Translations under genes and position numbers: made by a program | Part shown: one piece after another, positions 48,107 to 60,066 of the stretch | Layout: each line of letters begins with the position of its first letter | Numbering within the stretch: the stretch's first letter is position 1 | Notes under the pieces: generated by a model | Database searches by the model: none | Seen by the model: the letters and a program-made list of their open reading frames with translations, nothing else | What the model was told of the DNA's origin: nothing | Source: Shewanella sp. OPT22 | GTDB lineage: Bacteria; Pseudomonadota; Gammaproteobacteria; Enterobacterales; Shewanellaceae | NCBI RefSeq assembly: GCF_004168585.1 | Contig: NZ_PGVH01000056.1 | Span: 438,576 to 502,575, forward strand | Length of the DNA: 64,000 bases | Reading direction: 5' to 3'

Positions 48107-48245
48107 TGCTGATTTCTCCATAATAAAACTGCGAACGAAATAGCCAGAACCGAAAGTTTGTATGAATTACAAACAACACGGATACAGCATTTTTTGCCAC
48201 ACTAGCAAATGCTTTTTCGTCAGTTCATGACTTAAATCAGAAACT

Positions 48246-48262
48246 GATCACAAAACGTGATC
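48246..48262. promoter_or_regulatory. Inverted repeat between nnr and arginase-family gene
   Basis: GATCAC (48246-48251) and GTGATC (48257-48262) are exact inverted repeats spaced by AAAAC, about 70 bp before the arginase-family start. A candidate operator; it does not match the CRP or FNR consensus well. Confidence 0.3.
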
Positions 48263-48333
48263 TAAATGCCTTTTTATTGGGCGTTAGCTTTATAAATTGA
48301 TACAGTGGCTAAAAAAATAAGCATTAATGCAAT

Positions 48334-49365
48334 ATGAACTGGTTAAACCTTTATACCCAAGAATACATTTCCTCATGGATAAGTCATCGAGCTGGTGAAC
48401 AGAAGATTGGCGATAAATCCTTTTATCCAAATATTCAACGCCCACTTAAAGAGCAATTTACAGTATTTAAAAAACAAGGTGGGCAATTCGTCTTGTTCGG
48501 TATCAATGAAGATCTTGGCCCACAAGGAAACTTGGGCCGTAGAGGTTCAGGTAATGGTTATGAAGCTACGATTAAACAATTCGTCAACTTCCAATCGAAT
48601 CAGTTTTTATCTGGCAGTGATATCTTTATTCTCGGAGATATACAAACTCAAGACATTCAGCCAGATTCTGGCAACACTGAACTAATACGCCAAGCTGTCG
48701 CTAAGCTCGACGATAGAGTAATTGAACTGACATCTTTAATTATTGCTGCGGGGCTGGAACCGATCGTAATTGGCGGTGGGCATAACAATGCCTACGGCCT
48801 TCTAACGGCGTGTCACCAGGCATTAAACACACCTATGTCCGCAGTAAATTTAGATCCACACTCTGATTTTCGAACACTGGAAGGTCGACACAGCGGTAAT
48901 GGTTTTAATTATGCGGCTTCAGAAGGGGCTCTCACTAAGTATCACGTACTTGGTTTACACGAATTAAAAAACAATTCGACCAATTTAGAGCAATTACAAC
49001 AGTTCGGTGGTACTTGGCATACTTTACAGCAAATTTGGATAAGAAGAGAATTAACCCTAGAAGCTGCAATGCAAGAGATTGCACAAGATATGAATAGCAT
49101 TGAACAGCCTGTAGGAATTGAACTTGACGTTGATGCCATTGCACAATTTCCATCAAGCGCAGAAACCAGTGCCGGTATTCCTCTACTCGACGCCGCATTT
49201 TACATTTCTTACCTTGCCAGACACTGTCACTGTCACTATTTACATTTGGCTGAAGCTGCACCTAAATGCCACCCTACTTCAGAGCAGGCAGGTTATCGAC
49301 AAGTTGGTCAATCGTTGAGCGAGTTAGTCTATGCTTATATTCAAGGGCGACAAGGTAACGCTTAA
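48334..49365 (+). CDS. Arginase/agmatinase/formimidoylglutamase-family hydrolase
   Basis: 343 residues. The binuclear manganese site of the ureohydrolase family is visible: IGGGHNNAYG (His), NLDPHSDFR (D-x-H-x-D) and GIELDVDAI (D-x-D). The overall sequence is closest in feel to formimidoylglutamase (HutG) and its uncharacterised relatives, but no hut or arg genes are nearby. The substrate is therefore open. It is a single gene, divergent from nnr, with a palindrome upstream and no strong ribosome site. Confidence 0.85.
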   Translation: MNWLNLYTQEYISSWISHRAGEQKIGDKSFYPNIQRPLKEQFTVFKKQGGQFVLFGINEDLGPQGNLGRRGSGNGYEATIKQFVNFQSNQFLSGSDIFILGDIQTQDIQPDSGNTELIRQAVAKLDDRVIELTSLIIAAGLEPIVIGGGHNNAYGLLTACHQALNTPMSAVNLDPHSDFRTLEGRHSGNGFNYAASEGALTKYHVLGLHELKNNSTNLEQLQQFGGTWHTLQQIWIRRELTLEAAMQEIAQDMNSIEQPVGIELDVDAIAQFPSSAETSAGIPLLDAAFYISYLARHCHCHYLHLAEAAPKCHPTSEQAGYRQVGQSLSELVYAYIQGRQGNA

Positions 49366-49579
49366 AGTTTAAAGATGGACTTTGAAGATTCATTGCCTAA
49401 CAAGATTCCAAGCCATTTTTTCTTTGAGTTTCGGATGGATGATCAAAATCATTAATTTACTCGACTATCCTAATAATTTTATTCATTTGCGTTAGCGAAT
49501 ATGGTCTAATTACCACTTTCCAGAACGATTTATTGGTTGATACTCATGTATGAGATGAGCCGACACACAGGAATTTTCA

Positions 49580-50335
49580 ATGTCTGATAATGGATCAAAA
49601 CAAACTCATTTCGGCTATAAAACCGTTGATGCTGATAAAAAAGCAGATTTAGTGGCCGATGTTTTTCATTCAGTTGCGGCTAAATACGACATAATGAATG
49701 ATGTGATGTCATTTGGTGTTCATCGTTTCTGGAAACGTTTTACCATTGAAACGGCTGCGGCCCGTCCTGGCATGAAAGTCCTTGACCTTGCTGGCGGTAC
49801 AGGCGACTTAACGGCAAAATTCTCCCGTATTGTTGGACCACAAGGCTCAGTAACCCTAGCTGATATTAATGACTCAATGTTAAAGGTAGGTCGTGACAAG
49901 TTACGTGATAGAGGCATTGTGGGCAACGTAAGTTATGTGCAAGCCAATGCCGAAGCTTTACCATTTCCTGATAATCACTTTGATATTATTACTATTGCGT
50001 TTGGTTTACGTAATGTAACAGATAAAAATGCAGCCTTGCGTTCGATGCAACGAGTACTCAAGCCCGGCGGTAAGTTACTCATACTCGAGTTCTCAACACC
50101 TAAGCACGATATCATGAAAAAGGTGTATGACTTATACAGCTTTAAAGTAATTCCACAAATGGGAAAACTGATCACAAATGATGCAGACAGCTATGAATAC
50201 TTGGCTGAATCTATCCGCATGCACCCTGATCAAGAAACCTTAAAACAGATGATGATTGATGCTGGTTTAGAACAAGTCGACTATACCAATTTAACCGATG
50301 GCGTTGTGGCGCTTCATCGTGGTTATAAATTTTAA
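49580..50335 (+). CDS. ubiE: Ubiquinone/menaquinone biosynthesis C-methyltransferase
   Basis: 251 residues, AGGAA upstream. A SAM-dependent enzyme that methylates the quinone ring in both pathways. Motif [17 protein letters not shown], the family signature [19 protein letters not shown] and the later [18 protein letters not shown] are clear. First gene of ubiE-ubiJ-ubiB. Confidence 0.97.
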   Translation: MSDNGSKQTHFGYKTVDADKKADLVADVFHSVAAKYDIMNDVMSFGVHRFWKRFTIETAAARPGMKVLDLAGGTGDLTAKFSRIVGPQGSVTLADINDSMLKVGRDKLRDRGIVGNVSYVQANAEALPFPDNHFDIITIAFGLRNVTDKNAALRSMQRVLKPGGKLLILEFSTPKHDIMKKVYDLYSFKVIPQMGKLITNDADSYEYLAESIRMHPDQETLKQMMIDAGLEQVDYTNLTDGVVALHRGYKF

Positions 50336-50344
50336 GGTAGGCTA

Positions 50345-50962
50345 ATGCAGCAAAAAATGGCTTTACTGTGCTCTTCTGTAATTGAAGCGTCTTTAGCACA
50401 ATTAAACAAACTCAATCCGCACTTGCAAGATGAATTGCAAGTGCTGGATAACAAAGTCATTGAAATTCACTTGAACCAGCTACCTTGGCCATTATTCTTT
50501 ATTTGTAACGATGAGGTTTTGGTGCTGACTCAATATGAAGCTCAACCTGATGTCTCTTTAAAAACAGATTTAAGTACTTTAGCCAAAATTCGTCAAGGCG
50601 AAAGCCTGACAGACCTAATTAAAGCCGATAAGCTCGCAATAGATGGTGATATCAATATCCTTCAACAATTCAGCGCTTATTTGGAAAAGCTCGACTTTAA
50701 TCTTATCGAACCTATATCAAAATATATCGGTGATGTACCTGCACATTTTTTGCAAAGTGGCTTCAACCAATTTACTTCTAAACTGAGATCCATTTCCAAA
50801 GGCACGACAACTCATCTCACAGAACTCGCAGTTGAAGAGTATCAATTAGCACCACATCGTATTGAGTACATTCAACACTGTGATCAACTTGAAGATTTAA
50901 CTGCTGATGTAACCCGTTTAGAAAAGCGCATAGCAAGCTTAAGGGACAAGAACTCAGTATGA
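50345..50962 (+). CDS. ubiJ: Ubiquinone biosynthesis accessory factor UbiJ
   Basis: 205 residues. An SCP2 lipid-binding domain (about 15-115; [39 protein letters not shown]) and a C-terminal coiled coil (about 175-200). In E. coli UbiJ organises the soluble Ubi complex and binds polyprenyl lipids. It lies between ubiE (9 bp) and ubiB (ATGA overlap), the conserved order. Confidence 0.93.
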   Translation: MQQKMALLCSSVIEASLAQLNKLNPHLQDELQVLDNKVIEIHLNQLPWPLFFICNDEVLVLTQYEAQPDVSLKTDLSTLAKIRQGESLTDLIKADKLAIDGDINILQQFSAYLEKLDFNLIEPISKYIGDVPAHFLQSGFNQFTSKLRSISKGTTTHLTELAVEEYQLAPHRIEYIQHCDQLEDLTADVTRLEKRIASLRDKNSV

Positions 50963-52596
50963 GCATATCAGGGATCCACCGCGGCTATTTTGTCATCAAG
51001 ACCTTTTTACAATACGGTGTTGACGAACTCTTACCCAACAAACTCAAGCCATGGTATTTCAAGCTGCTTCGTTCAATGTTCTTTTGGTTACGCAATCAAC
51101 ACAAAGATCTCTCCGGCGGCGAACGATTTCGTTTAGCAATGATTGCGTTAGGTCCTGTTTACATCAAACTTGGCCAAATGCTTTCGACTCGACGGGATTT
51201 GCTGAGCGATGAATGGGCCGAAGAGCTGGCGGTGTTACAAGACAGAGTGCCACCGTTTGATTCAAGCCTTGCGAGGCAAGCCATTGAAAAAGAACTAGGC
51301 GAACCTATTGAGAACTTATTCGATGATTTTGAAGCAAAGCCTTTAGCTTCAGCTTCTATTGCCCAAGTGCACTGTGCTACCTTAAAATCAAACGGAAAAT
51401 CTGTCGTTCTTAAAGTGCTTCGCCCCAATGTTGAGTCGCAAATTAAAGCGGATTTACAGCTGATGGAGCAAGTGGCAACGACGGTTGAGAAGCTATTAAA
51501 AGATAATCGTCGTTTTCGCCCAGCTGAAGTGATTGCTGATTATAAAAATACGATTTTAGGCGAGCTCAACTTAAAGCTTGAAGCCCTTAACGCCATAAAG
51601 TTAAGGAATAACTTTTTAAACTCTGACGCTCTGTATATTCCGTATGTCTATGAAGAACTGTGTCATAAACGTTTGATGGTGATGGAACGTATTGATGGCA
51701 TTCCAGTATCGAATATCGAAGAATTAAGCGCTCAAAATACAAATTTCAAACTATTAGCTGAGCGTGGCGTTGAGCTATTTTTCACTCAAGTGTTCCGAGA
51801 TAATTTTTTTCATGCGGATATGCATCCAGGAAATATTTTTATCTCAAAAGAACACCCCGAAAACCCATTCTACATTGGTTTAGATTGCGGCATCATGGGG
51901 ACCTTGAGCGAAGCTGATAAAAATTATTTAGCCCAAAATTTCCTCGCCTTTTTTAATCGTGATTATGAACGGATTGCTCAGCTTTATATTGAATCCGGCT
52001 GGGTTTCAAAAAATACCGATATGGTTGCATTTGAACAAGCCGTAAAAGCTATGTGTGAACCAATGTTCAATAAACCGTTGGATGAAATTTCATTTGGGCA
52101 TGTTTTATTAGAGTTATTCCGTACGGCACGACAATTTGAACTGGTTGTTCAGCCTCAATTAATTCTTTTACAGAAGACCTTGCTGTATATTGAGGGGCTA
52201 GGAAGACAATTATATCCACAACTTGATTTATGGCAGACAGCAAAACCATTTTTAGAGAAATGGATGTCTGAGCAAGCTGGGGCAAAAGCCTTTGCGAAAA
52301 AAACCAAAGCAAATTTTCCATATTGGGTTGAAAAGCTTCCTGAGCTGCCCGAATTGGTGTACGACAATTTAAAATTAGGGCGAAAGCTCGTTGGTTCGCA
52401 ACAAGAGATGCTCAATCAATACCTGAGTCATCAACGCCAGTTACACAAAAGTAACTTTTTGTTGATCACATCTGCAGTTTTATTGATCTGTGGCACGATT
52501 TTGTTTGACCAAGATGTGACACCATTAGTGTCACAAATCAGTTTAGGTGCTGGAGCAGTTCTCTGGATAGTAGGATGGTTCTCTAGACCAAATTAA
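50959..52596 (+). CDS. ubiB: Ubiquinone biosynthesis regulatory kinase-like protein UbiB
   Basis: 545 residues, standard length. This ABC1/ADCK atypical kinase has the KxGQ motif ([15 protein letters not shown]), an Ala-rich loop ([10 protein letters not shown]), and [10 protein letters not shown] with metal-binding DCGIMG. Two membrane helices close the C-terminus (about 495-540). It is needed for coenzyme Q synthesis at the inner membrane. The start overlaps the ubiJ stop by 4 bp. Confidence 0.97.
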   Translation: MSISGIHRGYFVIKTFLQYGVDELLPNKLKPWYFKLLRSMFFWLRNQHKDLSGGERFRLAMIALGPVYIKLGQMLSTRRDLLSDEWAEELAVLQDRVPPFDSSLARQAIEKELGEPIENLFDDFEAKPLASASIAQVHCATLKSNGKSVVLKVLRPNVESQIKADLQLMEQVATTVEKLLKDNRRFRPAEVIADYKNTILGELNLKLEALNAIKLRNNFLNSDALYIPYVYEELCHKRLMVMERIDGIPVSNIEELSAQNTNFKLLAERGVELFFTQVFRDNFFHADMHPGNIFISKEHPENPFYIGLDCGIMGTLSEADKNYLAQNFLAFFNRDYERIAQLYIESGWVSKNTDMVAFEQAVKAMCEPMFNKPLDEISFGHVLLELFRTARQFELVVQPQLILLQKTLLYIEGLGRQLYPQLDLWQTAKPFLEKWMSEQAGAKAFAKKTKANFPYWVEKLPELPELVYDNLKLGRKLVGSQQEMLNQYLSHQRQLHKSNFLLITSAVLLICGTILFDQDVTPLVSQISLGAGAVLWIVGWFSRPN

Positions 52597-52601
52597 TGAA
52601 G

Positions 52602-52658
52602 GGTTCGTCTTGAAATAGTACCCAACAGCAAATCTGGAAGACTATTTCAAAACGAACT
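52602..52658. repeat. Long inverted repeat between ubiB and tatA
   Basis: The 18-bp segment at 52602-52619 and that at 52641-52658 are inverted copies matching at 16 of 18 positions (core TTGAAATAGT / ACTATTTCAA) around a 21-bp loop. It fills most of the 90-bp gap before tatA. No T-run follows, so it may act as an attenuator or RNA-processing stem in the ubi-tat transcript. Confidence 0.6.
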
Positions 52659-52686
52659 CTATAACCGTAGAAAGAGGAAATATTTC

Positions 52687-52917
52687 ATGGGTGGTATCAG
52701 CATTTGGCAGTTACTAATTATTGCGGTAATTGTAGTGTTATTATTTGGAACTAAGAAATTACGCAACATCGGCGGTGATTTAGGTGATGCCGTAAAAGGG
52801 TTTAAAAAAGCAATGGCTGACGACGACAAAAAAGCCATTACTGACGAGACAGCTTCAGCTGAAAAGACTGTAGAAACTGAAGCTAAGGCTGAAACGAAAG
52901 AAAAAGAACAGGTGTAA
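52687..52917 (+). CDS. tatA: Sec-independent translocase subunit TatA
   Basis: 76 residues. The N-terminal helix ([20 protein letters not shown]), the hinge [20 protein letters not shown] and a charged Lys/Glu tail are the TatA pattern. It forms the pore for folded Tat substrates. AAAGAGGAAA lies before the ATG. Followed by tatB 6 bp later. Confidence 0.97.
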   Translation: MGGISIWQLLIIAVIVVLLFGTKKLRNIGGDLGDAVKGFKKAMADDDKKAITDETASAEKTVETEAKAETKEKEQV

Positions 52918-52923
52918 CTTATC

Positions 52924-53319
52924 ATGTTCGATGGCATCGGCTTTATGGAGCTGTTGCTGATAGGCATTATTGGTCTTGTGGTATTGGGGCCAGAGCGTCT
53001 ACCGGTCGCAGTGAAAACGGTAGCTAGCTGGATTAGAACCATAAAGCGCATGGTCAACTCTGTAAAAGAGGAACTTGAGCATGAGCTTAATGTCGAGCAG
53101 TTACACAAAGATCTTAAAGAAGCTGAAAACAAGGGGCTAGCAAACTTGTCCCCTGAGCTTCAAGAGTCTATTGATAAATTGAAAGAAGCCGCAGAGTCAG
53201 TTAATCGCCCTTATAAAGCGACTGAAGACGCGACTTCAACGTCAGAACCTTCCACAGAAAAAACTGACGAAAAAATAACGGCAATCTCTTCTGAAAAAGA
53301 GAACAAAAAAAACGGATAA
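52924..53319 (+). CDS. tatB: Sec-independent translocase subunit TatB
   Basis: 131 residues. The start [20 protein letters not shown], then [18 protein letters not shown] (Glu of the TatB signature) and a long amphipathic and disordered tail. With TatC it forms the twin-arginine signal receptor. It overlaps nothing; tatC begins 3 bp after. Confidence 0.97.
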   Translation: MFDGIGFMELLLIGIIGLVVLGPERLPVAVKTVASWIRTIKRMVNSVKEELEHELNVEQLHKDLKEAENKGLANLSPELQESIDKLKEAAESVNRPYKATEDATSTSEPSTEKTDEKITAISSEKENKKNG

Positions 53320-53322
53320 ACT

Positions 53323-54099
53323 ATGGCAGAGCAGCAACCTCTAATTAGCCACTTGCTGGAGTTACGCACTAAAGTTTTACGTGCAATTGGTAGTATTTTA
53401 TTGGTGTTTATCTGCCTGGTTTACTGGGCTCAAGACATCTATCATTTTTTGGCCATCCCATTAATGAGTAACATGCCTGCTACTGGTAGCATGATTGCAA
53501 CCGATGTTACCGCTCCGTTTTTTGCACCTTTTAAATTAACCCTTATTTTATCGTTTTTTATTGCCATTCCTTATGTTCTTTTTCAAATCTGGTCATTCAT
53601 TGCACCCGGATTATATAAACATGAGAAAAAGCTCGTAGCACCGCTTTTGTTCAGCAGTACCTTGCTATTTTACCTTGGAATTGCGTTTGCTTATTTCGTG
53701 GTATTTCCAGTTGTTTTTGGATTTTTTACCAGCGTAGCGCCAGAAGGTGTTCACATTGCGACTGACATCAACAGTTATTTAGATTTTGTTCTCAAGCTTT
53801 TCTTTGCTTTCGGTTTAGCTTTTGAGATCCCTATTGGTGTGGTGTTACTTTGTTGGGCTGGCGTCACCACAGTTGAAGATTTGAAAAAGAAACGACCTTA
53901 TATCATTGTAGGTGCTTTTGTAGTTGGTATGCTTCTTACGCCACCGGATATTATTTCTCAAACAATGTTAGCAGTACCTATGTTACTCTTGTTTGAAGGC
54001 GGTTTGTTGGCTGCTCGTTTTTATAAGAAGAAGCCTGATGAAGAAACGTCTTCTGACGATTCAGATCAAGACTCAAATAATAGCATCATGCCTCAATAA
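53323..54099 (+). CDS. tatC: Sec-independent translocase subunit TatC
   Basis: 258 residues with six membrane helices. PLISHLLELRTKVLRAIGSI (N-terminal receptor motif), LFQIWSFIAPGLYKHEKK and FGLAFEIPIGVVLL are conserved TatC segments. The polar tail is Asp/Ser-rich. It is the signal-peptide-binding core of the Tat system. Confidence 0.97.
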   Translation: MAEQQPLISHLLELRTKVLRAIGSILLVFICLVYWAQDIYHFLAIPLMSNMPATGSMIATDVTAPFFAPFKLTLILSFFIAIPYVLFQIWSFIAPGLYKHEKKLVAPLLFSSTLLFYLGIAFAYFVVFPVVFGFFTSVAPEGVHIATDINSYLDFVLKLFFAFGLAFEIPIGVVLLCWAGVTTVEDLKKKRPYIIVGAFVVGMLLTPPDIISQTMLAVPMLLLFEGGLLAARFYKKKPDEETSSDDSDQDSNNSIMPQ

Positions 54100-54126
54100 C
54101 CGTGTGGTATGAGAAGGAGAATTAAA

Positions 54127-54621
54127 ATGAATAAAATATGGATTCCTACTCTATTTTTATTATCTACGTCAGCTTTTGCAGGTGTTGAACAAGATATCCA
54201 GAAATGCGCCACAATCTCAGACAAATTAGACAGACTGATTTGCTATGACAATTTGGCCAAAGGTGTAAGCCCAAAAGTTAGCTCACCTGAAGCCAACTTT
54301 GGTAAAGTATCATCTGCAACAGAAACTTCATCTTCAGATCAGTTTGAAACACGTGGTCAAACGACAGAGACATTTGGTATAACTAAACCAACAGGGAAAC
54401 AATTAGAACGGGTAGAGTTGACTGTTGCAAAGGTAGCTAAAAGCCCACATGGAAAACTCACCATTACATTTGAAAATGGTCAAGTTTGGAAGCAAAGCGA
54501 AACCAAACGATTCAAACTGAAATCGGGACAAAAAGCCTATATCAAAAGAGGAGCACTTGGCTCGTTTATTTTAGGTACACCTGAACGAAATTCTTCAATA
54601 CGCGTAAAACGCATTAAATAA
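54127..54621 (+). CDS. Secreted hypothetical protein of the tat-tatD gap
   Basis: 164 residues from the ATG at 54127, which follows the strong site AGAAGGAGAA; 54109 is an unlikely earlier start. The signal peptide is about 1-18 (PTLFLLSTSAFA). DIQKCATISDKLDRLICYDN is a motif found in small periplasmic proteins (C-x-RL-x-CYD type), here with two cysteines that may pair. The C-terminal region is a small beta-domain (about 95-164). Function unknown; it is co-directional between tatC and tatD. Confidence 0.78.
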   Translation: MNKIWIPTLFLLSTSAFAGVEQDIQKCATISDKLDRLICYDNLAKGVSPKVSSPEANFGKVSSATETSSSDQFETRGQTTETFGITKPTGKQLERVELTVAKVAKSPHGKLTITFENGQVWKQSETKRFKLKSGQKAYIKRGALGSFILGTPERNSSIRVKRIK

Positions 54622-54627
54622 AGTGTA

Positions 54628-55419
54628 ATGACTCGTTATATCGATATTGCTGTCAACTTAATTGGCAGCAAACTTGAGCATAAAATCGAAACTGTACTTC
54701 ACGAAGCTCATGCTGCTGCCGTTGAAAAGCAAATCATCGTTGGCAGCAATCTTGAGGAAAGCACAGAAGTCGCAACGTGTTGCAAACAGTACTCTAATAC
54801 TTTATTTGGAACCGCGGGTGTGCATCCGCATTATGCCAGTCAATGGTCTGATCAAAGTTCAGAAAAGCTCTTATCACTCTTAAGTCATGACTCAATTGTA
54901 GCTGTGGGAGAGTGCGGCTTAGATTTTAACCGCAACTTTTCAACACCCGATCAACAACTCAAAGCATTTGAATCTCAGCTCGAAATTGCAGTTCAAACTC
55001 AAATGCCAATATATATGCATTGTAGAGATGCACATAACGAGTTTATTCAATTAGTGAAACAGTATCGACCTCAACTTTCAAAAGCCGTTTTACACTGCTT
55101 TACAGGCTCAAGATCTGAACTTGAAGACTGCCTTGAACTCGATTTATTCATCGGTATCACAGGTTGGGTATGCGATGAACGCAGAGGGAAAACACTCGCA
55201 GAGTGTGTGAAATATATTCCTAACGATCGTTTGATGCTTGAAACTGACAGTCCATATTTGCTTCCAAGAAATTTAAAACCCAAACCTAAGTCGAGCACAA
55301 ACTATCCAAAATATTTACCGCACATTGCTGATACAGTAGCCAACCTGAGGCAACAAAGTAAAGAATTCTTGGCTAAACAATGCTTTGACAATACAATGGA
55401 TTTTTTTGGGTTGGAGTAG
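54628..55419 (+). CDS. tatD: TatD-family metal-dependent hydrolase
   Basis: 263 residues, TIM-barrel amidohydrolase with 3'-5' exonuclease activity in E. coli. FGTAGVHPHYASQW (H-x-H), VAVGECGLDFNRNFS (Glu), PIYMHCRDAHNEF, AVLHCFTGSRSEL and MLETDSPYLLPRN (Asp) are the metal and catalytic motifs. Usual position after tatC, with one extra gene between. GGDEF gene follows by 8 bp. Confidence 0.94.
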   Translation: MTRYIDIAVNLIGSKLEHKIETVLHEAHAAAVEKQIIVGSNLEESTEVATCCKQYSNTLFGTAGVHPHYASQWSDQSSEKLLSLLSHDSIVAVGECGLDFNRNFSTPDQQLKAFESQLEIAVQTQMPIYMHCRDAHNEFIQLVKQYRPQLSKAVLHCFTGSRSELEDCLELDLFIGITGWVCDERRGKTLAECVKYIPNDRLMLETDSPYLLPRNLKPKPKSSTNYPKYLPHIADTVANLRQQSKEFLAKQCFDNTMDFFGLE

Positions 55420-55427
55420 TTTCAAGC

Positions 55428-57323
55428 ATGAATCGTTTATTACTATTTTGTTTACTATGTTTGACCCAAACCCTTGCCTTTGCCACTAGCATCACGCCAA
55501 TATCAGTCTCGGGCAATGAGCCATTAGATTTAGACGGTAAGACCTACGTGCTTGAGCATAACGATATTAAAGATATCGATCATGTCATTGCTGAGTCCAA
55601 TATTTATTGGCGAGCAAAGCAAACTTCTGACACTCAAATGATTGGCGCCCATAATTATTGGCTTCAATTCAAATTAACAACCCCCGAAGACACCGTTAAA
55701 CGGATTCTTGAAATTGGTAATCCACACATTGATCATATTGAAATCTATCATTACATTAATGGTCGGCTTTCAGATAAACAAGTGATGGGAGACAGTTACC
55801 CATTCTCAGAACGTCCAATTAAAAAGGTTCAATTTTATTATCCAATTGAACTTAAAAAAGGGCAAATTCACGATATCTACCTAAAAATAAATACACAAGG
55901 TAGTGCTCATATTCCATTGATATTAAGCTCTGCAAAATCTTACTTCGAAGAATTTGATAACCTTCCCGTTGCCATAGGAGTCCACTTAGGCTCACTTTTA
56001 GGTATTGGTATTTTTAGTCTGTTCTTTGCCTTTGTTACCCGCTCTTTCAGCTACGGATATTTCTCTGGTTATGTATTAAGTATGACATTAACCATTGCCA
56101 CGATAGATGGGCTTTCATATAAGTACTTATGGCCAGAGTCTCCTTTTATCCAAGCTCACTCATTACCTGCACTTATTCCCATTGCACTAGCATTTGCTTT
56201 ATTGCTGACAGAGAAAATCCTTAAGCTTAAAAAGCAAAATTATTTCATGCTTAAATTCTGCAGAATCGGGGCTTTAGTCAGTATTGTTATTGCATTCCTA
56301 TCTCTATTTATTAGTTACAAACTGGCACTTTTAATAGAAGTAAATGCGGTCTTAGCTATCGTTATCGTTCTTATGGTCTTAACGGTTATACAGGCAATAA
56401 AAGGTCATAAACTCGCTAAACTTTACTCTTTGGGATGGTCTGCAATCATGCTCGGTGCAGGCGCTACTTGCCTAGTATATTTAGGGATAATTTCTCTATC
56501 TGTTGCACCTCAAGTTCCCGTTATTTATGGCTTAACCGTAGAAATACTAGTGATGACACTGATTCTTGCGATTCGTTACCATGATGAACGTAAGGAAAAA
56601 ATGAGAATTCAGCAAAAAGCACTCGTGCAAGCTGAGCGCATTAAGCAAGCTCGAGAAGATGCGCTAAATTCAGAAATCCAAAATAAAGATCAATTAGAAC
56701 ACATGGTCCAAGAGCGTACTCTTGAGCTTGAGTTTGCATATAGAGAGCTCAATGAAGCTCACGACAGACTCAAAGAACAATCTTCAATTGACACATTAAC
56801 AGGCGTTAAAAATCGAAACGCTTTTGATAAGAAGTTACTTGCTGAAGCCAAACTGAGTCGCCGCCAGCAAACACCACTTGCGATTATGATGCTGGATATC
56901 GATAAATTTAAACTGATTAATGATACTTATGGCCATTTTGCTGGTGATCAGGCTTTAAAATATGTGGCCGATTCAATAAAGTCAGAATTGCTGCGCCCTT
57001 CTGACATTGTCGCTCGTTATGGTGGCGAAGAATTTGCCCTACTGTTACCTAGTACCGACGCTAAAGGTGCAAAAGTGGTGGCTGAAAAGATACGCCGTAA
57101 CATTCATGATCATGCGATTCGCTGGCAAGATAATAATATATTTCTTACTGTGAGTATTGGCTTAGTCGCCGATATCGTCACCGACGATGCTCATGCTAGA
57201 GTGATGTTCGAGCAAGCTGATAAAGCCCTTTATCATGCGAAAGATAATGGTAGAGATCAGGTTCGAGAGTTTACTTTTAAACTTGAACAATTCGCCGAAG
57301 TTGAAGCTGAAGTTAATAATTAG
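55428..57323 (+). CDS. 7TM-DISM diguanylate cyclase (GGDEF)
   Basis: 631 residues. A signal peptide is followed by a periplasmic 7TMR-DISM sensor (about 30-175), seven membrane helices (about 185-385), a coiled coil (about 390-450) and a GGDEF domain (about 455-620). The active site reads ARYGGEEFALLLP, so it should make c-di-GMP. RPSD precedes it by five residues, matching an RxxD inhibitory site. Such sensors are thought to bind a carbohydrate-type ligand. It lies between tatD and hemB and is co-directional. Confidence 0.93.
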   Translation: MNRLLLFCLLCLTQTLAFATSITPISVSGNEPLDLDGKTYVLEHNDIKDIDHVIAESNIYWRAKQTSDTQMIGAHNYWLQFKLTTPEDTVKRILEIGNPHIDHIEIYHYINGRLSDKQVMGDSYPFSERPIKKVQFYYPIELKKGQIHDIYLKINTQGSAHIPLILSSAKSYFEEFDNLPVAIGVHLGSLLGIGIFSLFFAFVTRSFSYGYFSGYVLSMTLTIATIDGLSYKYLWPESPFIQAHSLPALIPIALAFALLLTEKILKLKKQNYFMLKFCRIGALVSIVIAFLSLFISYKLALLIEVNAVLAIVIVLMVLTVIQAIKGHKLAKLYSLGWSAIMLGAGATCLVYLGIISLSVAPQVPVIYGLTVEILVMTLILAIRYHDERKEKMRIQQKALVQAERIKQAREDALNSEIQNKDQLEHMVQERTLELEFAYRELNEAHDRLKEQSSIDTLTGVKNRNAFDKKLLAEAKLSRRQQTPLAIMMLDIDKFKLINDTYGHFAGDQALKYVADSIKSELLRPSDIVARYGGEEFALLLPSTDAKGAKVVAEKIRRNIHDHAIRWQDNNIFLTVSIGLVADIVTDDAHARVMFEQADKALYHAKDNGRDQVREFTFKLEQFAEVEAEVNN

Positions 57324-58343
<1,020 letters not shown>

Positions 58344-58350
58344 CTTTCTT

Positions 58351-58392
58351 AATAAATGTGGTATTAGCCTAACAATCAATACCACATTTATT
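58351..58392 (+). terminator. Hairpin terminator after hemB
   Basis: AATAAATGTGGTATT (58351-58365) and AATACCACATTTATT (58378-58392) pair perfectly over 15 bp with a 12-nt loop, 8 bp after the hemB stop. The sequence after it is T-rich but broken, so it is a likely rather than certain terminator. Confidence 0.7.
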
Positions 58393-58539
58393 ATTCCAAT
58401 AATTTCTTGTTGTTTCACGTTATCCACGCTAAACCATTACTCATACCCATTTAGTGATTAAACGCTCAGCCTGTGCAATCTAGGCATAAAAGAGAAAAGA
58501 ATCACTGTAATGAGTATTAACTCTCAAGAGGAGCACGTA

Positions 58540-58896
58540 ATGAAATTAGCCACGTTATTTGTACCACTGTTTGCCGTTTTATCCTTTCAAGCTACGGCGT
58601 ACTCAAATTGCCAAACTCATCGACACACCTTCTTCGAACATCAAGATGTAAAGTCATGGAAGACGACGCTCTGTGAGAGTGGCCATCTCGAATATCACAC
58701 CCACCAAACTGCTCGAGTTATTATTCCCAAACAAGATGGAACGATAAAAATCCACTACCAAGATGGAACCTCAAAGATTATCCCTTTAAAGAAAGGTATT
58801 CCCAGCTACCTTCCAAAATCAGAGGGATTGAAGCCTCATCAAGACATCAACTTAAGCGGTCACGATATCGAGCTATTAGTTGTTGAGATCAAATAG
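58540..58896 (+). CDS. Secreted cupin-like hypothetical protein
   Basis: 118 residues from the ATG at 58540, with GAGGAG 9 nt upstream; an ATG at 58510 lacks such a site. The signal peptide is 1-19. The mature part is His-rich (CQTHRHTFFEHQDVKSW, ESGHLEYHTHQTARVII) and ends in short strands (TIKIHYQDGTSK, DIELLVVEIK). This fits a small periplasmic cupin, possibly metal-binding; function unknown. Convergent with metF. Confidence 0.68.
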   Translation: MKLATLFVPLFAVLSFQATAYSNCQTHRHTFFEHQDVKSWKTTLCESGHLEYHTHQTARVIIPKQDGTIKIHYQDGTSKIIPLKKGIPSYLPKSEGLKPHQDINLSGHDIELLVVEIK

Positions 58897-58924
58897 TGAT
58901 GTCGCTGAACACTTCACAGGATAA

Positions 58925-59824
<900 letters not shown>

Positions 59825-59846
59825 CTACCCTATGTTAAATTCAAAT

Positions 59847-59862
59847 GGACGTTTAGACGTCT
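59847..59862. promoter_or_regulatory. MetJ operator (Met boxes) of metF
   Basis: Two adjacent 8-bp units, GGACGTTT (59847-59854, 6 of 8) and AGACGTCT (59855-59862, perfect consensus). A weaker unit follows. MetJ binds tandem boxes as dimers. Confidence 0.88.
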
Positions 59863-60066
59863 AGATAGAAATATGACGGAGAATACTAGCGATGTCAAGG
59901 TTATTTTTTAAGCTACGATTCAATTCATGTTTTCTGAGAATTCATAAAGAAGAATAGACCATAATCAAGAATGGGGGTGAATAAACATGAGTAAAGTGAA
60001 ACTATTGAAAATGCTGAATAGGAAATAACAAAGCTTTCTAGGAAAACTTGAATGGCTTTATAAAGT

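Noticed and set aside
59892-59957. 21-codon frame in the metF upstream region
   Set aside because: No ribosome site and no recognisable features.
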